Positions 27,462-37,378 are shown, numbered from the stretch's first letter. The stretch is 51,599 nucleotides of DNA from Oscillospiraceae bacterium (GCA_902790675.1 CADASU010000007.1:1-51599), one strand, 5' to 3'. Numbers and translations: made by a program. Notes: generated by a model not told the origin, from the letters alone.

Positions 27462-27505
27462 AAAAAAGTTCACGAGCATTTCGTTATGCTACGCGAACTT
27501 TTTAT
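27462..27505 (+). terminator. Terminator of peptide gene copy 1
   Basis: AAAAAGTTC-CG-GCAT pairs with ATGC-CG-GAACTTTTT with small internal bulges. It also serves the convergent thiT. Its arm GTTCACGAGCAT resembles that after copy 2. Confidence 0.6.
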
Positions 27506-27524
27506 TTTTATTGCTTTATAAACT

Positions 27525-28193
27525 CTATTGAAGCGCCGCCGCTTTTATTCTGTCAATACTTTTATAAACCGCCGGTATCTTAATCAATATAACCGTCAAA
27601 ACAGCTTCTATAATCAAATATGCTCCGTTGTATACTACAGCGTAAGGCAACGCTGCCCATCCATCCCATGCATATTCTCCAAAAAATATCCAGCCAGATA
27701 AAATAGAAAAACAGTATCTCCCAAAAACACCCGCTAAATATCCTTTAATTAATCCATTTTTTGAGTTAACAAAAAATCCAGATATTCCCAATGCAGAAAA
27801 CGCCAATATGTAATCTAAAACCAACTGAATAGGATGTACTATATACGGATTAAATATTAAATTCATAAAGCCAAATGCTAAACCAGATATAATTCCAATG
27901 CTAGGTCCATAAAAGTAGCCTGTTAAACAAACAAACAGCATACTAAACATTGTAACAGACCCTCCAAAGGGCAAAGAGAACAAAGATATAAATGAAGCAA
28001 CCGTTGCAAACGAAATAGAAATAGCACAAAACGCCAACTTTTTAGCATTCCACTTTGCATTTGATTTTTCTTCTTTTCTTTTATTAATAAACAAAATTAT
28101 TAACATCAAAGCAATCACAATCAAGCTAATTAAAAAAATTCCACCAAGGGTTAAATGATATCCATTTTCATCAGCGCCAATTAACCAAGACAT
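27525..28193 (-). CDS. thiT: ThiT-like thiamine ECF-transporter substrate-binding subunit
   Basis: 222 aa, about six hydrophobic segments, with one extra N-terminal helix (LGGIFLISLIVIALMLIILF) ahead of the usual ThiT core. KKLAFCAISISFATVASFIS, YGPSIGIISGLAFGFMNLIF, HPIQLVLDYILAF and AWDGWAALPYAVVYNGAYLI match the thiamine-binding S-component pattern. The TPP riboswitch upstream independently supports thiamine uptake. It would work with shared EcfA/EcfT subunits, which are not in the window. Confidence 0.9.
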   Translation of the reverse strand: MSWLIGADENGYHLTLGGIFLISLIVIALMLIILFINKRKEEKSNAKWNAKKLAFCAISISFATVASFISLFSLPFGGSVTMFSMLFVCLTGYFYGPSIGIISGLAFGFMNLIFNPYIVHPIQLVLDYILAFSALGISGFFVNSKNGLIKGYLAGVFGRYCFSILSGWIFFGEYAWDGWAALPYAVVYNGAYLIIEAVLTVILIKIPAVYKSIDRIKAAALQ

Positions 28194-28344
28194 TTTAAGT
28201 AATCATTCCTTTCAAAATTTTAGCTATTTCTTTTAACCAAGCTTAATAATATTAAATGTATTACTAAAACACCTCCTGTCCAAAAATTATAGTGGCAACA
28301 TACATTGCATGCTTTATAGGATCCATTATTGAATTAAAACACGC

Positions 28345-28377
28345 AAAAAAACAGAAGCCACCTAATTTGGCAACTTC
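28345..28377 (-). terminator. Attenuator hairpin downstream of the TPP riboswitch
   Basis: On the minus strand GAAGTTGCC pairs with GGTGGCTTC (three G-T pairs) and is followed by TGTTTTTTT. It lies 25 bp after the aptamer, so TPP binding probably switches termination ahead of thiT. Confidence 0.6.
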
Positions 28378-28401
28378 CGATAAAAATTACAATATAAGCA
28401 A

Positions 28402-28486
28402 TCCCTACGTTGGCATTATCCAAATCAGGTTATCCGGTCGAAGGTTACGCTTCCTTCCTCTCAGCCTGAAACACAAGCTCCCGTTT
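28402..28486 (-). promoter_or_regulatory. TPP riboswitch (THI element)
   Basis: The minus strand shows the conserved blocks in order: CGGGAGCTT, then CAGGCTGAGAGGA, an optional arm, ACCTGATTTGGATAATGCCA and ACGTAGGGA. These form the three-way junction that binds thiamine pyrophosphate. It is about 210 nt before thiT. Confidence 0.93.
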
Positions 28487-28505
28487 ATTAATCTTACCGT
28501 AAAGC

Positions 28506-28534
28506 ATTATACATAATATTATCAAATCATGCAA
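28506..28534 (-). promoter_or_regulatory. Promoter of the thiT leader
   Basis: On the minus strand TTGCAT (28529-28534), 17 bp, TATAAT (28506-28511), about 20 bp before the riboswitch aptamer. Confidence 0.6.
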
Positions 28535-28551
28535 CAAAATAATATAATTTT

Positions 28552-29523
28552 TTATTTTTCTTTATTATCATGCTTTACTTCTGTTTTTGATTCATCACTA
28601 TTTGACTCCGAACCATTTACTATTTCTTTAGCCGAAGCTAGCAAACCAGCCATGGACTGAATTTCGCTAGGAATTATTATTTTAGTAGCTTTTCCATCTG
28701 CAACCTTCTCAAAAGTTTCTAATGATTTAAGAGAAATTACAGACTTCGATACATCAACAGCTTTAATCATTTCAAGCCCTCTGGCGGTTGCTGTCTGAAC
28801 TATTTCTATTGCCCTAGCCTTTCCTTCAGCTTCTTTTATAGACTGCTCTCTAACAGCTTCAGCATGTAAAATAAGCGACTCTTTTTCTGCCTCAGCTCTA
28901 AGAACCTGAGACCTTTTCTCACCTTCTGCAACCAATATATCTGCATTTTTGCGCCCTTCTGCTTGCAAAACTAGCTGCCTACGTTCACGCTCAGCCTTCA
29001 TTTGCTTTTCCATAGCATTTTGTATTTCAGCTGGGGGAACAATGTTTTTAAGCTCAACACGATTAACTTTAATTCCCCACTTATCAGAAGCACTATCTAA
29101 AATAGATGTTATTTTTGTGTTTATAACATCTCTGCTAGTCAAAGTATGATCTAATTCTAAATCACCTATTATATTACGAAGAGTTGTTGCTGTTAAATTT
29201 TCAATAGCGAGTAGCGGATTATCTACCCCATAGGTATATAATTTCGCATCTGTTACCTGATAAAAAACAACAGTGTCTATTTGCATAGTTACGTTATCCT
29301 TTGTTATAACCGGCTGAGGTGGAAAATCAACAACACGCTCCTTTAACGAAACTCTACTCCTAACCATATCAAAAATTGGAAGTTTGAAATGAACCCCCGT
29401 CGACCAAGTAGTTTGATATGACCCCAATCTTTCCAAAACATAAACTTTCGATTGAGGAACTATTTTAACACTCAAAATTCCTAAAATAACCAATAACGCC
29501 AATATAATTAAAAATATAATCAC
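28552..29523 (-). CDS. SPFH/band-7 membrane protein, stomatin/QmcA-like
   Basis: 323 aa. An N-terminal membrane helix (IIFLIILALLVILGILSV) is followed by the band-7 domain: VYVLERLGSYQTTWSTGVHF, RVVDFPPQPVITKDNVTMQI, YQVTDAKLYTYGV, LRNIIGDLELDHTLTSRD and KVNRVELKNIVPP. A long charged coiled coil rich in AEGE/EAEKE repeats comes next. Such proteins scaffold membrane microdomains. An NfeD gene is immediately upstream, the standard pairing. The start is GTG with AAGGGG 10 nt upstream. Confidence 0.9.
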   Translation of the reverse strand: MIIFLIILALLVILGILSVKIVPQSKVYVLERLGSYQTTWSTGVHFKLPIFDMVRSRVSLKERVVDFPPQPVITKDNVTMQIDTVVFYQVTDAKLYTYGVDNPLLAIENLTATTLRNIIGDLELDHTLTSRDVINTKITSILDSASDKWGIKVNRVELKNIVPPAEIQNAMEKQMKAERERRQLVLQAEGRKNADILVAEGEKRSQVLRAEAEKESLILHAEAVREQSIKEAEGKARAIEIVQTATARGLEMIKAVDVSKSVISLKSLETFEKVADGKATKIIIPSEIQSMAGLLASAKEIVNGSESNSDESKTEVKHDNKEK

Positions 29524-29568
29524 TTAAAATCTACCCCTTAAAAAATATTATTTTCAATATAAATTAAA

Positions 29569-30033
29569 CTATTCTTTCAATTCAACAATTAACGTAACAC
29601 CTTCTATTTTTTTTACGATAATTTTAGAATCAACCTCAATTTTTGCATCTGTTACATTTCTAGCTGCCCAATTTTGTCCAAAAACGTTCACCCGCCCACT
29701 TTGCTCTAAATTGCTTATTTTTTCTACAACAATTCCTTCTTTTCCTATAAGCATATCAGAATTTGTAGGACTATGGGTAACCTTAAGGAGTTTGTAAGCA
29801 ATGGGCCTAATAAAAACTATTAACAAGCCAGAAACAACCAAAAACACCACTATCTGCACCAAAATATTAACATCAAATAGCGAAGCAACTAACGCACTAA
29901 CACTACCAAAGCCAAAACACAACGAAAAAAATTCATATGTAAATAATTCAATTATTGTAAAAATCAAAAGTAAAACAGACCACAACAGTAAGCTATTAAC
30001 AAAGTCAAATATATCTATCGATAAAAAGTCCAT
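29569..30033 (-). CDS. NfeD-family membrane protein
   Basis: 154 aa. Two or three membrane segments (LLLWSVLLLIFTIIELFTYE, FGSVSALVASLFDVNILVQI, VVFLVVSGLLIVFIRPIAYK) are followed by an OB-fold: LIGKEGIVVEKISNLEQSGR, VFGQNWAARN, VDSKIIVKKIEGVTLIVE. This is the short NfeD form without the protease domain. It accompanies the SPFH protein 45 bp downstream. Confidence 0.9.
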   Translation of the reverse strand: MDFLSIDIFDFVNSLLLWSVLLLIFTIIELFTYEFFSLCFGFGSVSALVASLFDVNILVQIVVFLVVSGLLIVFIRPIAYKLLKVTHSPTNSDMLIGKEGIVVEKISNLEQSGRVNVFGQNWAARNVTDAKIEVDSKIIVKKIEGVTLIVELKE

Positions 30034-30176
30034 AACATCCCCCTACAACACACAAACAACAACATAATTATATCAGCAAAACTCTGCTAGATCAATACAC
30101 AATATATTAAAGTAAAAATATATTTTCTCCATTGATCCACTATATATCCGCACGAAGCAATCTATAAATTCATTAT

Positions 30177-30222
30177 AAAAAAGGTTCACATAGCATTAAA
30201 AATACACTAGTGAACATTTTTT
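30177..30222 (-). terminator. Terminator of peptide gene copy 2
   Basis: On the minus strand GTTCAC pairs with GTGAAC, extended by TAG/CTA, around a 14-nt A/T loop, with A and T runs flanking. Confidence 0.55.
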
Positions 30223-30249
30223 ATTTACTGTTGAGAACCGTTTTTTCCT

Positions 30250-30438
30250 CTAATATCGCCTTTCTCCGTCCATCACATTCGTAAAACCGCACAAATAATC
30301 ATTGTATGGTCCTTTCTTACAGTAATATACACCCCCAGCAACGTTAGACAATTCATCCTCGCTCAGTTCCTCGTCACTTGAACTATTATTATTTTCAGAA
30401 ATATCATTAAATTTTTTTACATCCTTCTTTTTGAACAT
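30250..30438 (-). CDS. Double-glycine-leader small peptide precursor (copy 2)
   Basis: 62 aa: a 36-residue leader starting MFKKKDVKKFND and ending EELSEDELSNVAGG, then a 26-residue core that begins VYYCKKGPYNDYLCGF and contains two Cys 10 residues apart. The leader differs from the copy at 27216 at only a few positions, whereas the core shares nothing obvious with it. TGGAGG precedes the ATG, and the sequence around it (GGAGG-CTGATTAATATG) is homologous to that of copy 1. The two cysteines could form a disulfide or a thioether. Activity is unknown. Confidence 0.72.
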   Translation of the reverse strand: MFKKKDVKKFNDISENNNSSSDEELSEDELSNVAGGVYYCKKGPYNDYLCGFTNVMDGERRY

Positions 30439-30607
30439 ATTAATCAGCCTCCAAACTCAATTTTAAAAAGCAATTATATTTTGTGACTATTTCAAAATAT
30501 TCCCAGAAAAAACAAGCTTTTTTATTTAAAACTACCAAAATTAACTATTCTTACGAAAAATAATTTTATAAATTAAAATATAGTCTTTAAAACTCAGAAA
30601 CAAAACA

Positions 30608-30636
30608 TTGCTTTTTTATGGTTAAAAATATATAAT
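30608..30636 (+). promoter_or_regulatory. Promoter of the ttcA-like gene
   Basis: TTGCTT (30608-30613), 17 bp, TATAAT (30631-30636), 37 bp before the TTG start. Confidence 0.55.
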
Positions 30637-30673
30637 GATACTAATAAAATTCACTAATTTTAGGAGGATTTTT

Positions 30674-31393
30674 TTGCAAAAAATATTAGGTTTAATTAGA
30701 AAAGCCATTCACGAATTTGATTTAATCGAAGATGGAGACAGAGTTGCAGTTGGTGTTTCAGGCGGAAAAGATAGTTTGATTTTACTGGAAGGCTTGGGCA
30801 GAATAAAAACATTTTTGCCAATTTCTTTCGATATTGTCGCTATAACACTAGATTTGCAATTTAATAATATCCCCTCTAACTACAGTTCAATCAAAGAAAT
30901 GTGTGATAAATATAAAATTCAATATATAGTACAAGCAACAAATATTGCAGATGTCGTGTTTAATATAAAAAAAGAAAAACACCCATGCAGCTTATGTGCA
31001 CGAATGCGTAGAGGTGCTCTTCATGATGCTGCCAAAAAAAATAATTGCAATAAAATTGCTTTTGGCCACCATTTTGATGATGCAGTAGAAACTTTTATTA
31101 TGAATTTGTTTAATGAGGGCAGAATTGACTGCTTCTCTCCTAAAACATATCTCTCTAGAAAGGATATTACACTAATTCGGCCATTAGTTTTTGCTAAAGA
31201 GCAGGAAATTATTAGCGCTTCAAAAAAATTAAATCTTAAAATTGTTAAAAATAAATGCCCTGTAGACGGCAAAACTAACAGACAAATAACAAAGGATTTT
31301 TTAGCTGAAAAAGAAAAGTCAGACCCCGGCTTTAAAGATCGCATATTCGGCGCTATTAGACGCAAAAATATTAATGGCTGGGGTTTTAAATAA
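30674..31393 (+). CDS. ttcA: TtcA-family tRNA thiolation PP-loop ATPase
   Basis: About 239 aa. The PP-loop is VGVSGGKDSLILLEGL. The cluster-binding and active-site cysteines are in HPCSLCARMRRGALHDAA and later NKCPVD, and GHHFDDAVETFIMNLFNEG is the family block. TtcA-type enzymes put 2-thiocytidine at tRNA position 32 using a [4Fe-4S] cluster; related enzymes thiolate other positions, so the exact target is not certain. The start is TTG at 30674, 6 nt after AGGAGG; an upstream in-frame ATG (30635) lies within the promoter -10. Confidence 0.85.
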   Translation: MQKILGLIRKAIHEFDLIEDGDRVAVGVSGGKDSLILLEGLGRIKTFLPISFDIVAITLDLQFNNIPSNYSSIKEMCDKYKIQYIVQATNIADVVFNIKKEKHPCSLCARMRRGALHDAAKKNNCNKIAFGHHFDDAVETFIMNLFNEGRIDCFSPKTYLSRKDITLIRPLVFAKEQEIISASKKLNLKIVKNKCPVDGKTNRQITKDFLAEKEKSDPGFKDRIFGAIRRKNINGWGFK

Positions 31394-31431
31394 TTTGTTA
31401 AAATTTTATGTGATTTTTATAGCTTTATAAG

Positions 31432-31460
31432 TTGACACTGTCATATTTTTGTAATAAAAT
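31432..31460 (+). promoter_or_regulatory. Promoter candidate for rny
   Basis: TTGACA (31432-31437), 17 bp, TAAAAT (31455-31460), leaving a leader of about 240 nt. The rest of the 315-bp gap shows no gene. Confidence 0.5.
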
Positions 31461-31708
31461 TAAAATGATATGTTATTGATTGTGCTTTGCTCATTTTGTA
31501 TGACTTATTTAGTTTTATTCAAAATGTTTTTATATTTTCGTGTGTTTACAAATTATATACCTTTTGATTTTAAAATTTTAGTAACTCTTTATACTTTGAG
31601 TAGAGTTCTTGATTGATATTACATGAAATTGTTAAAAGTTTATATTAAAAATCAAGCAAATCGAATAACCATATAAATTCAAACCTAAGGGAGGGCAATT
31701 TAATAATC

Positions 31709-33274
31709 ATGAGTGCAACGATTGTAGTTTTGCTAATCGTTTTGTCAGTTATTATTTCCAGCTGTGTTGCAGCTTTTATCTTTTTTAAATTTGGCGTAAA
31801 TTATCGTAAAAAAATAGCTGAAGCTGAAATAGGGAGTGCAGAAGAACAAGCAAAAAGAATAATTGAAATGGCTGAACAAAAAGCAGAATCTAGCCAAAAA
31901 CAGGCAGTTATTGACGCAAAAGATGAAATTCATAGGCTGAGAACTGAAGCAGAAAAAGAAATTAAAGATAGGAGACATGAATTAAATCAACAAGAAAAGC
32001 GAATCTTACAAAAGGAAGAATCGCTAGAAAAAAAGATAACTCAATTTGAAAAGAAACAGGAATGTTTAGAAATCAAAACAGCTCAAGCCGATAAAACATT
32101 AGAAGACATTGAGCAGATAAAAAACAATCAACTAAATGTATTAGAAAAAATTTCTGGAATGACGAAGGACCAAGCAATAGCGCAGTTGCTGTCTAATTTC
32201 GATAATGAATTACAACATGAAAAAGCTGTTAGAATTAGCGTTAACGAGCAGCAGATAAAAGATATTTCTCAACAAAAAGCTCGCAATTTAATTGCGCTAG
32301 CTATTTCGCGATGTGCTGCGGACCATACATCTGAGTCAACAGTTTCTGTTGTTCCTCTTCCATCAGATGAAATGAAAGGAAGAATAATAGGCAGGGAAGG
32401 CAGAAACATTAGGTCTTTGGAAAATTTGACTGGTGTAGATTTAATAATAGACGATACTCCAGAAGCCATTACTCTATCTTGCTTTGACCCTGTTAGAAGA
32501 GAAATTGCGAGGTTAGCTTTAGAGCGTCTTATGGCAGACGGCAGAATACACCCTGCACGAATTGAAGAAACTGTCGAAAAATCATGTCACGAGGTTGATC
32601 AAATTATAAAATCTGAAGGTGAACGCGCAATCATGGAAACAAATGTCCATGGAATTCATCCTGAACTGATAAGATTAATAGGTCGTCTGAAATATAGAAC
32701 AAGCTATGGCCAAAACATTTTAAATCATAGCATAGAAGTAGCAATATTATCAGGAATGATTGCCAGCGAAATGGGAATTGATTCTTCATTAGCTAGGCGC
32801 GCAGGCCTTTTACATGACATAGGAAAAGCTCTTAATCATGAAATTGAAGGCTCTCACGTTCAAATAGGTGTCGACATAGTTAAAAAATATAAAGAACATC
32901 CAGATGTTGTTCACGCAATTGAAGCCCACCACGGTGATGTTGAGCCTAAAACGGCTCTTGCCTGCATTATTCAAGCTTGTGATGCTATTTCTGCTGCAAG
33001 GCCTGGTGCTAGAAGAGAAAATGTTGAAAATTACATAAAACGTTTAGAAAAATTAGAAGAAATTGCCAATTCATTTGAAGGTGTTGAAAGTTCATATGCC
33101 CTTCAAGCTGGACGCGAAATTAGAATAATGGTTAACCCCGATTCAATGACGGATGATCAGATGCAAATAACTGTCCACGAAATAGTTAGAAGAATTGAAG
33201 ATGAAATGAGCTACCCTGGTCAGGTTAAAGTTAACATGATTCGTGAAAGCAGAGTAACTGAATACGCTAAGTAA
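31709..33274 (+). CDS. rny: Ribonuclease Y
   Basis: 521 aa, full length. An N-terminal membrane anchor (VVLLIVLSVIISSCVAAFIF) is followed by a long coiled coil (residues 30-170), then a KH domain with GRIIGREGRNIRSLENLTGV, then the HD domain with AGLLHDIGKALNHE. It is the membrane endoribonuclease that starts mRNA decay in many Firmicutes. GGGAGG precedes the ATG. Confidence 0.96.
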   Translation: MSATIVVLLIVLSVIISSCVAAFIFFKFGVNYRKKIAEAEIGSAEEQAKRIIEMAEQKAESSQKQAVIDAKDEIHRLRTEAEKEIKDRRHELNQQEKRILQKEESLEKKITQFEKKQECLEIKTAQADKTLEDIEQIKNNQLNVLEKISGMTKDQAIAQLLSNFDNELQHEKAVRISVNEQQIKDISQQKARNLIALAISRCAADHTSESTVSVVPLPSDEMKGRIIGREGRNIRSLENLTGVDLIIDDTPEAITLSCFDPVRREIARLALERLMADGRIHPARIEETVEKSCHEVDQIIKSEGERAIMETNVHGIHPELIRLIGRLKYRTSYGQNILNHSIEVAILSGMIASEMGIDSSLARRAGLLHDIGKALNHEIEGSHVQIGVDIVKKYKEHPDVVHAIEAHHGDVEPKTALACIIQACDAISAARPGARRENVENYIKRLEKLEEIANSFEGVESSYALQAGREIRIMVNPDSMTDDQMQITVHEIVRRIEDEMSYPGQVKVNMIRESRVTEYAK

Positions 33275-33376
33275 AATATATAAACTAATAAAGGTCTATT
33301 TAATTTTTATATTTAAATAGTCCTTATTGTTGTTTTATTAAAAAAACAAAAATTAACAGAATTTTTTGAGGTTAAA

Positions 33377-34258
33377 ATGGAACATTATGAAAAAAATTTA
33401 TCAAGTCCTAAATATATAAAAGAACTATTAAAAAATCATAACTTTTTCCTTTCAAAGTCTTTAGGCCAAAACTTTTTAGTAAATCCATACATATGCCCTA
33501 AAATGGCAGAAATGTCTGGAGCTCAAAACAATTTTGTTCTCGAAATAGGAACGGGAATTGGGGTTTTAACCAAGGAATTAGCAAAAATTGCAAAAAAAGT
33601 TTGTGCTGTAGAAATAGATTCCAACCTTATTCCTGTTTTAAACGAAACGCTCGCGGATTTTAACAACATAGAAATTATAAATCAAGATATTTTAAAGGTT
33701 GATTTAAAAAAGCTATTCGATGAAAAAGCCAAGAACATGAAAATTTGCGTTTGTGCTAATTTGCCATATTACATAACTTCACCTATTATTATGCATCTGC
33801 TAGAACTAAATCTTAATATAGAATCTATAACTGTTATGGTTCAAAAGGAAGCGGCGCAGCGGATTTGTGCTCAGCCTGGAAGCAGAGAGTGTGGAGCAAT
33901 TAGTTTGGCTGTTAGATATTATTCTAAGCCCAAATTTTTATTTAACGTTTCTAGAGGTAGCTTTTTTCCTCCGCCAAATGTAGACAGCTGCGTAATAAAA
34001 TTAGAAATTAATAAGACTCTGCCAATTCAAGTTAACAATACATCTAAATTTTTTGATATGGTTAGGGCAGGATTTTCTCAGCGAAGAAAAGTTTTAATAA
34101 ATCCGCTATCTACAAAATTGAACATTAGCAAAGACAACTTAAAAAACATTTTTAATAATTTGAATATACCAAATAATGTAAGGGCTGAACAGCTTTCTCT
34201 CGAACAATTTGCAAATATTTTTAATTCAATTCAAAACAAATATGTAGATAAAATATAA
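33377..34258 (+). CDS. rsmA: 16S rRNA dimethyladenosine transferase
   Basis: 293 aa. FFLSKSLGQNFLVNP opens the family, FVLEIGTGIGVLTKELAK binds SAM, VCAVEIDSNLIPVL follows, and the catalytic NLPYYITSPIIMHLLE (NLPY motif) is intact. It methylates the two adjacent adenines of the 16S 3' hairpin. Its stop lies inside a perfect terminator stem. Confidence 0.95.
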   Translation: MEHYEKNLSSPKYIKELLKNHNFFLSKSLGQNFLVNPYICPKMAEMSGAQNNFVLEIGTGIGVLTKELAKIAKKVCAVEIDSNLIPVLNETLADFNNIEIINQDILKVDLKKLFDEKAKNMKICVCANLPYYITSPIIMHLLELNLNIESITVMVQKEAAQRICAQPGSRECGAISLAVRYYSKPKFLFNVSRGSFFPPPNVDSCVIKLEINKTLPIQVNNTSKFFDMVRAGFSQRRKVLINPLSTKLNISKDNLKNIFNNLNIPNNVRAEQLSLEQFANIFNSIQNKYVDKI

Positions 34259-34279
34259 AATCTACATATTTGTTTTTTG
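34235..34279 (+). terminator. Terminator of rsmA
   Basis: A 14-bp perfect stem, ACAAATATGTAGAT with its complement, followed by T residues. The left arm is inside the last codons of rsmA. Confidence 0.75.
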
Positions 34280-34351
34280 TTTTTGGCATAATAAATGTAA
34301 TTAACACTATTTTATACTGAACATACATATATTGTGAGTCTAAACGTATGT

Positions 34352-34380
34352 TTGACTTTAGATAGCATATATTGTATAAT
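34352..34380 (+). promoter_or_regulatory. Promoter of pflBA
   Basis: TTGACT (34352-34357), 17 bp, TATAAT (34375-34380), 49 bp before the pflB ATG. Confidence 0.65.
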
Positions 34381-34429
34381 AATCTTTAAGTGACTGCAAT
34401 ATAAGAATAAAATGTTAGGAGTTGAAATT

Positions 34430-36643
34430 ATGGAATTTAACAGAGGAAATTGGTGCTCTGAAATTGATGTTAGAGACTTTATTGTTTTAAACTATACTCC
34501 TTACGACGGCGACGAAAGTTTTTTACGCAGTCCTAGTAAAAAAACTATAAATTTATGGAATGTCGTTAAAGATTTATTAGAACAAGAAAGAAAAGCAGGC
34601 GGCGTTCTGTCAATAGATACTAAAACTGTTTCTAATATTGACGCTTTTGAGCCTGGATATATTGATAAAGATAATGAATCTATTGTTGGATTGCAAACTT
34701 CAAAGCCTTTAGAAAGAGCAATCATGCCATACGGCGGAATTAGAATGGTTAGAAGTTCATTGGCTGCTTATAATAAGCAAATGGACCCTACTGTTGAAGA
34801 AATTTTTAAACACAGAAAAACTCACAACGACGGTGTTTTTGATGTATATACAGCGGAAATGAAAAGAGCTCGTCATTACGGCATAATAACCGGTCTTCCC
34901 GATGCATATGGTAGAGGAAGAATTATTGGTGATTATAGAAGAGTTGCTCTTTATGGCGTTGATAGAATTATTGAGTCTAAAATTCTTGCCCTGCAAAATA
35001 TTGGCATAGATTCTATGACTGAAGATGATATTCGACAAAGAGAAGAAATATCTGAACAAATTAGGGCCTTAAAGGCTTTAAAAAGCATGGCAAGCCGATA
35101 TGGCTTCGATATATCTGTCCCAGCTAGGGATACTAAACAAGCAATACAATGGCTATATTTTGCCTATCTTGCTGCTATTAAAGATCAAAATGGCGCCGCT
35201 ATGTCGCTGGGCAGGGTGTCTACATTTTTAGATATATATGCTCAGCGTGATTTAGATGAAGGTGTTTACACTGAAGAAGAAATTCAGGAGTTTGTCGATC
35301 ATTTTGTTATGAAACTAAGACTAGTTAAATTCTTGAGAACTCCTGCATATGATGAACTGTTTTCTGGTGATCCAACATGGGTTACAGAATCTTTGGGTGG
35401 AGTATGCGTGGATGGTCGCCACATGGTTACTAAAATGTCATATCGCTTTTTACACACATTATCTAATTTAGGCCCCGCTCCTGAGCCTAATTTAACAATT
35501 TTGTGGTCGGAAAATTTACCTCAAAACTTTAAACTATATGTTAGCTCAGTTTCAATTAATACGTCTTCAATTCAATATGAGAATGATGATGTTATGAGAG
35601 TTAAATTAGGAGATGACTATGCTATTGCTTGCTGTGTTTCTCCAATGAAAATTGGAAAGCAAATGCAGTTTTTTGGTGCTAGATGCAACTTAGCAAAAGC
35701 TTTGCTATATGCTTTAAATGGCGGAAAAGACGAAATATACGGCGATCAAGTTGCCCCGGAAACTGTTCCTGTTGGAGACGGTAGATTAGAATTTGACGAT
35801 GTAATGAAAAAATATAACCATATTTTGGATTGGCTTGCTAAATTATACATTAATACTTTAAATGTAATTCACTACATGCACGATAAATATTGCTATGAAA
35901 AAATACAAATGGCTCTTCATGATGATGTAATTACTAGAACTATGGCAGGAGGCGTGGCAGGTCTTTCTGTTGTTGCCGACAGTTTAAGTGCCATAAAATA
36001 TGCCGACGTATATCCAATTAGAAATGATGACGGATTAATTGTCGATTTCAAAATTGAAGGCGATTATCCTAAATTTGGAAATAATGACGATAGAGTAGAT
36101 CAAATAGCTGTTGACATTGAAAAAGACTTTTTAACCAGACTAAACCAACATAAAGCTTACAGGCAAAGTCGCCCTACAATGTCAATATTAACTATAACAT
36201 CCAATGTGGTTTATGGTAAAAAAACCGGTTCAACTCCTGATGGCAGAAAAGCTGGAGTTCCTTTTGCTCCCGGCGCTAATCCCATGCACGGCCGTGATAC
36301 AAACGGTTCTATCGCTTCAATGAAGTCGGTTGCAAAACTTCCTTTCAACTATGCTGAGGACGGAATATCATATACATTTTCTATTGTTCCAGAAGCGCTA
36401 GGCAAAACTGAAAAAGATAAAAAAGAAAATTTAGCAAATTTACTGGATGGATATTTTGCTGATACTGGCCATCATATTAACATAAATGTAATAAATAAAG
36501 AAGTTTTAATAGATGCTATGGACCATCCTGAAAAATATCCTCAATTAACAATTCGTGTTTCGGGATATGCTGTTAATTTCATAAAATTAACTAGAGAGCA
36601 ACAGCTAGATGTTATAAATCGAACCTTCCATTCAAGGTTTTAG
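34430..36643 (+). CDS. pflB: Pyruvate formate-lyase (formate C-acetyltransferase)
   Basis: About 737 aa. The adjacent active-site cysteines are in [20 protein letters not shown] (about residue 400). The glycyl-radical loop near the C-terminus is [26 protein letters not shown]-type substrate loop appears as [20 protein letters not shown]. The enzyme splits pyruvate with CoA into acetyl-CoA and formate under anaerobiosis. The start is the ATG at 34430, 8 nt after TTAGGAG; an ATG at 34412 precedes that site. It forms an operon with pflA, 8 bp downstream. Confidence 0.96.
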   Translation: MEFNRGNWCSEIDVRDFIVLNYTPYDGDESFLRSPSKKTINLWNVVKDLLEQERKAGGVLSIDTKTVSNIDAFEPGYIDKDNESIVGLQTSKPLERAIMPYGGIRMVRSSLAAYNKQMDPTVEEIFKHRKTHNDGVFDVYTAEMKRARHYGIITGLPDAYGRGRIIGDYRRVALYGVDRIIESKILALQNIGIDSMTEDDIRQREEISEQIRALKALKSMASRYGFDISVPARDTKQAIQWLYFAYLAAIKDQNGAAMSLGRVSTFLDIYAQRDLDEGVYTEEEIQEFVDHFVMKLRLVKFLRTPAYDELFSGDPTWVTESLGGVCVDGRHMVTKMSYRFLHTLSNLGPAPEPNLTILWSENLPQNFKLYVSSVSINTSSIQYENDDVMRVKLGDDYAIACCVSPMKIGKQMQFFGARCNLAKALLYALNGGKDEIYGDQVAPETVPVGDGRLEFDDVMKKYNHILDWLAKLYINTLNVIHYMHDKYCYEKIQMALHDDVITRTMAGGVAGLSVVADSLSAIKYADVYPIRNDDGLIVDFKIEGDYPKFGNNDDRVDQIAVDIEKDFLTRLNQHKAYRQSRPTMSILTITSNVVYGKKTGSTPDGRKAGVPFAPGANPMHGRDTNGSIASMKSVAKLPFNYAEDGISYTFSIVPEALGKTEKDKKENLANLLDGYFADTGHHININVINKEVLIDAMDHPEKYPQLTIRVSGYAVNFIKLTREQQLDVINRTFHSRF

Positions 36644-36651
36644 TTTGTACC

Positions 36652-37377
36652 ATGGATATTAAAGGAAGAATTCATTCTATTGAAACACTAGGCGCTGTTG
36701 ATGGTCCTGGATTGCGCTTAGTTGTTTTTCTTCAAGGGTGTCATCTTAGATGTTTATATTGCCATAATCCAGATTCATGGGCTACTAACAGAGGTAAAAT
36801 TATTGGAGCCAAAGAATTAGCATATAAAATTAAAGAATATGGGCCATATATTAAACATGGCGGCGTAACGCTATCGGGCGGAGAGCCTCTTTTACAACCC
36901 GAATTTTCTGCTGAACTTTTAAAATGGTGTAAGAAATTTGGATTTCACACCGCTTGTGATACTGCAGGAAGTGTTCCATTAGAAAAAGCAATTAAAGTTC
37001 TATCTCAAACGGATTTAGTTCTGTTAGACATAAAAGACTTAGATGAAAAAGATAGTAAAACTCTTTGTGGAATGTCCCCTCAAAGAGAAATAGATATTTT
37101 AAATTATTGCGAACATGTTAATAAAGATGTTTGGATTAGGCATGTTTTACTGCCAAAATATACTTTGAAACAATCCAAACTTGAAAAACTAGCAGACTTT
37201 GTTAAAAATTTTTCATGTGTTAAAAGAGTTGAGCTTCTCCCTTTTCATAAGATGGGTGAATATAAATGGAAGGAATTAAACATTCCATATCATCTAGCAG
37301 ATATTCCAGCGCCATCGGAAGAAGAAATTAAATCGGCTTTGGAAATTTTTCGCTCTCGTGGCATAAATGTAGATTAA
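36652..37377 (+). CDS. pflA: Pyruvate formate-lyase-activating enzyme
   Basis: 241 aa radical-SAM enzyme. LQGCHLRCLYCHNPDSW carries the CxxxCxxC cluster motif, VTLSGGEPLLQPEF is the SAM-binding GGEP, and LLPFHKMGEYKWKEL is typical of PflA. It installs the glycyl radical on PflB. The gene ends just before a bidirectional terminator. Confidence 0.95.
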   Translation: MDIKGRIHSIETLGAVDGPGLRLVVFLQGCHLRCLYCHNPDSWATNRGKIIGAKELAYKIKEYGPYIKHGGVTLSGGEPLLQPEFSAELLKWCKKFGFHTACDTAGSVPLEKAIKVLSQTDLVLLDIKDLDEKDSKTLCGMSPQREIDILNYCEHVNKDVWIRHVLLPKYTLKQSKLEKLADFVKNFSCVKRVELLPFHKMGEYKWKELNIPYHLADIPAPSEEEIKSALEIFRSRGINVD

Positions 37378-37378
37378 A

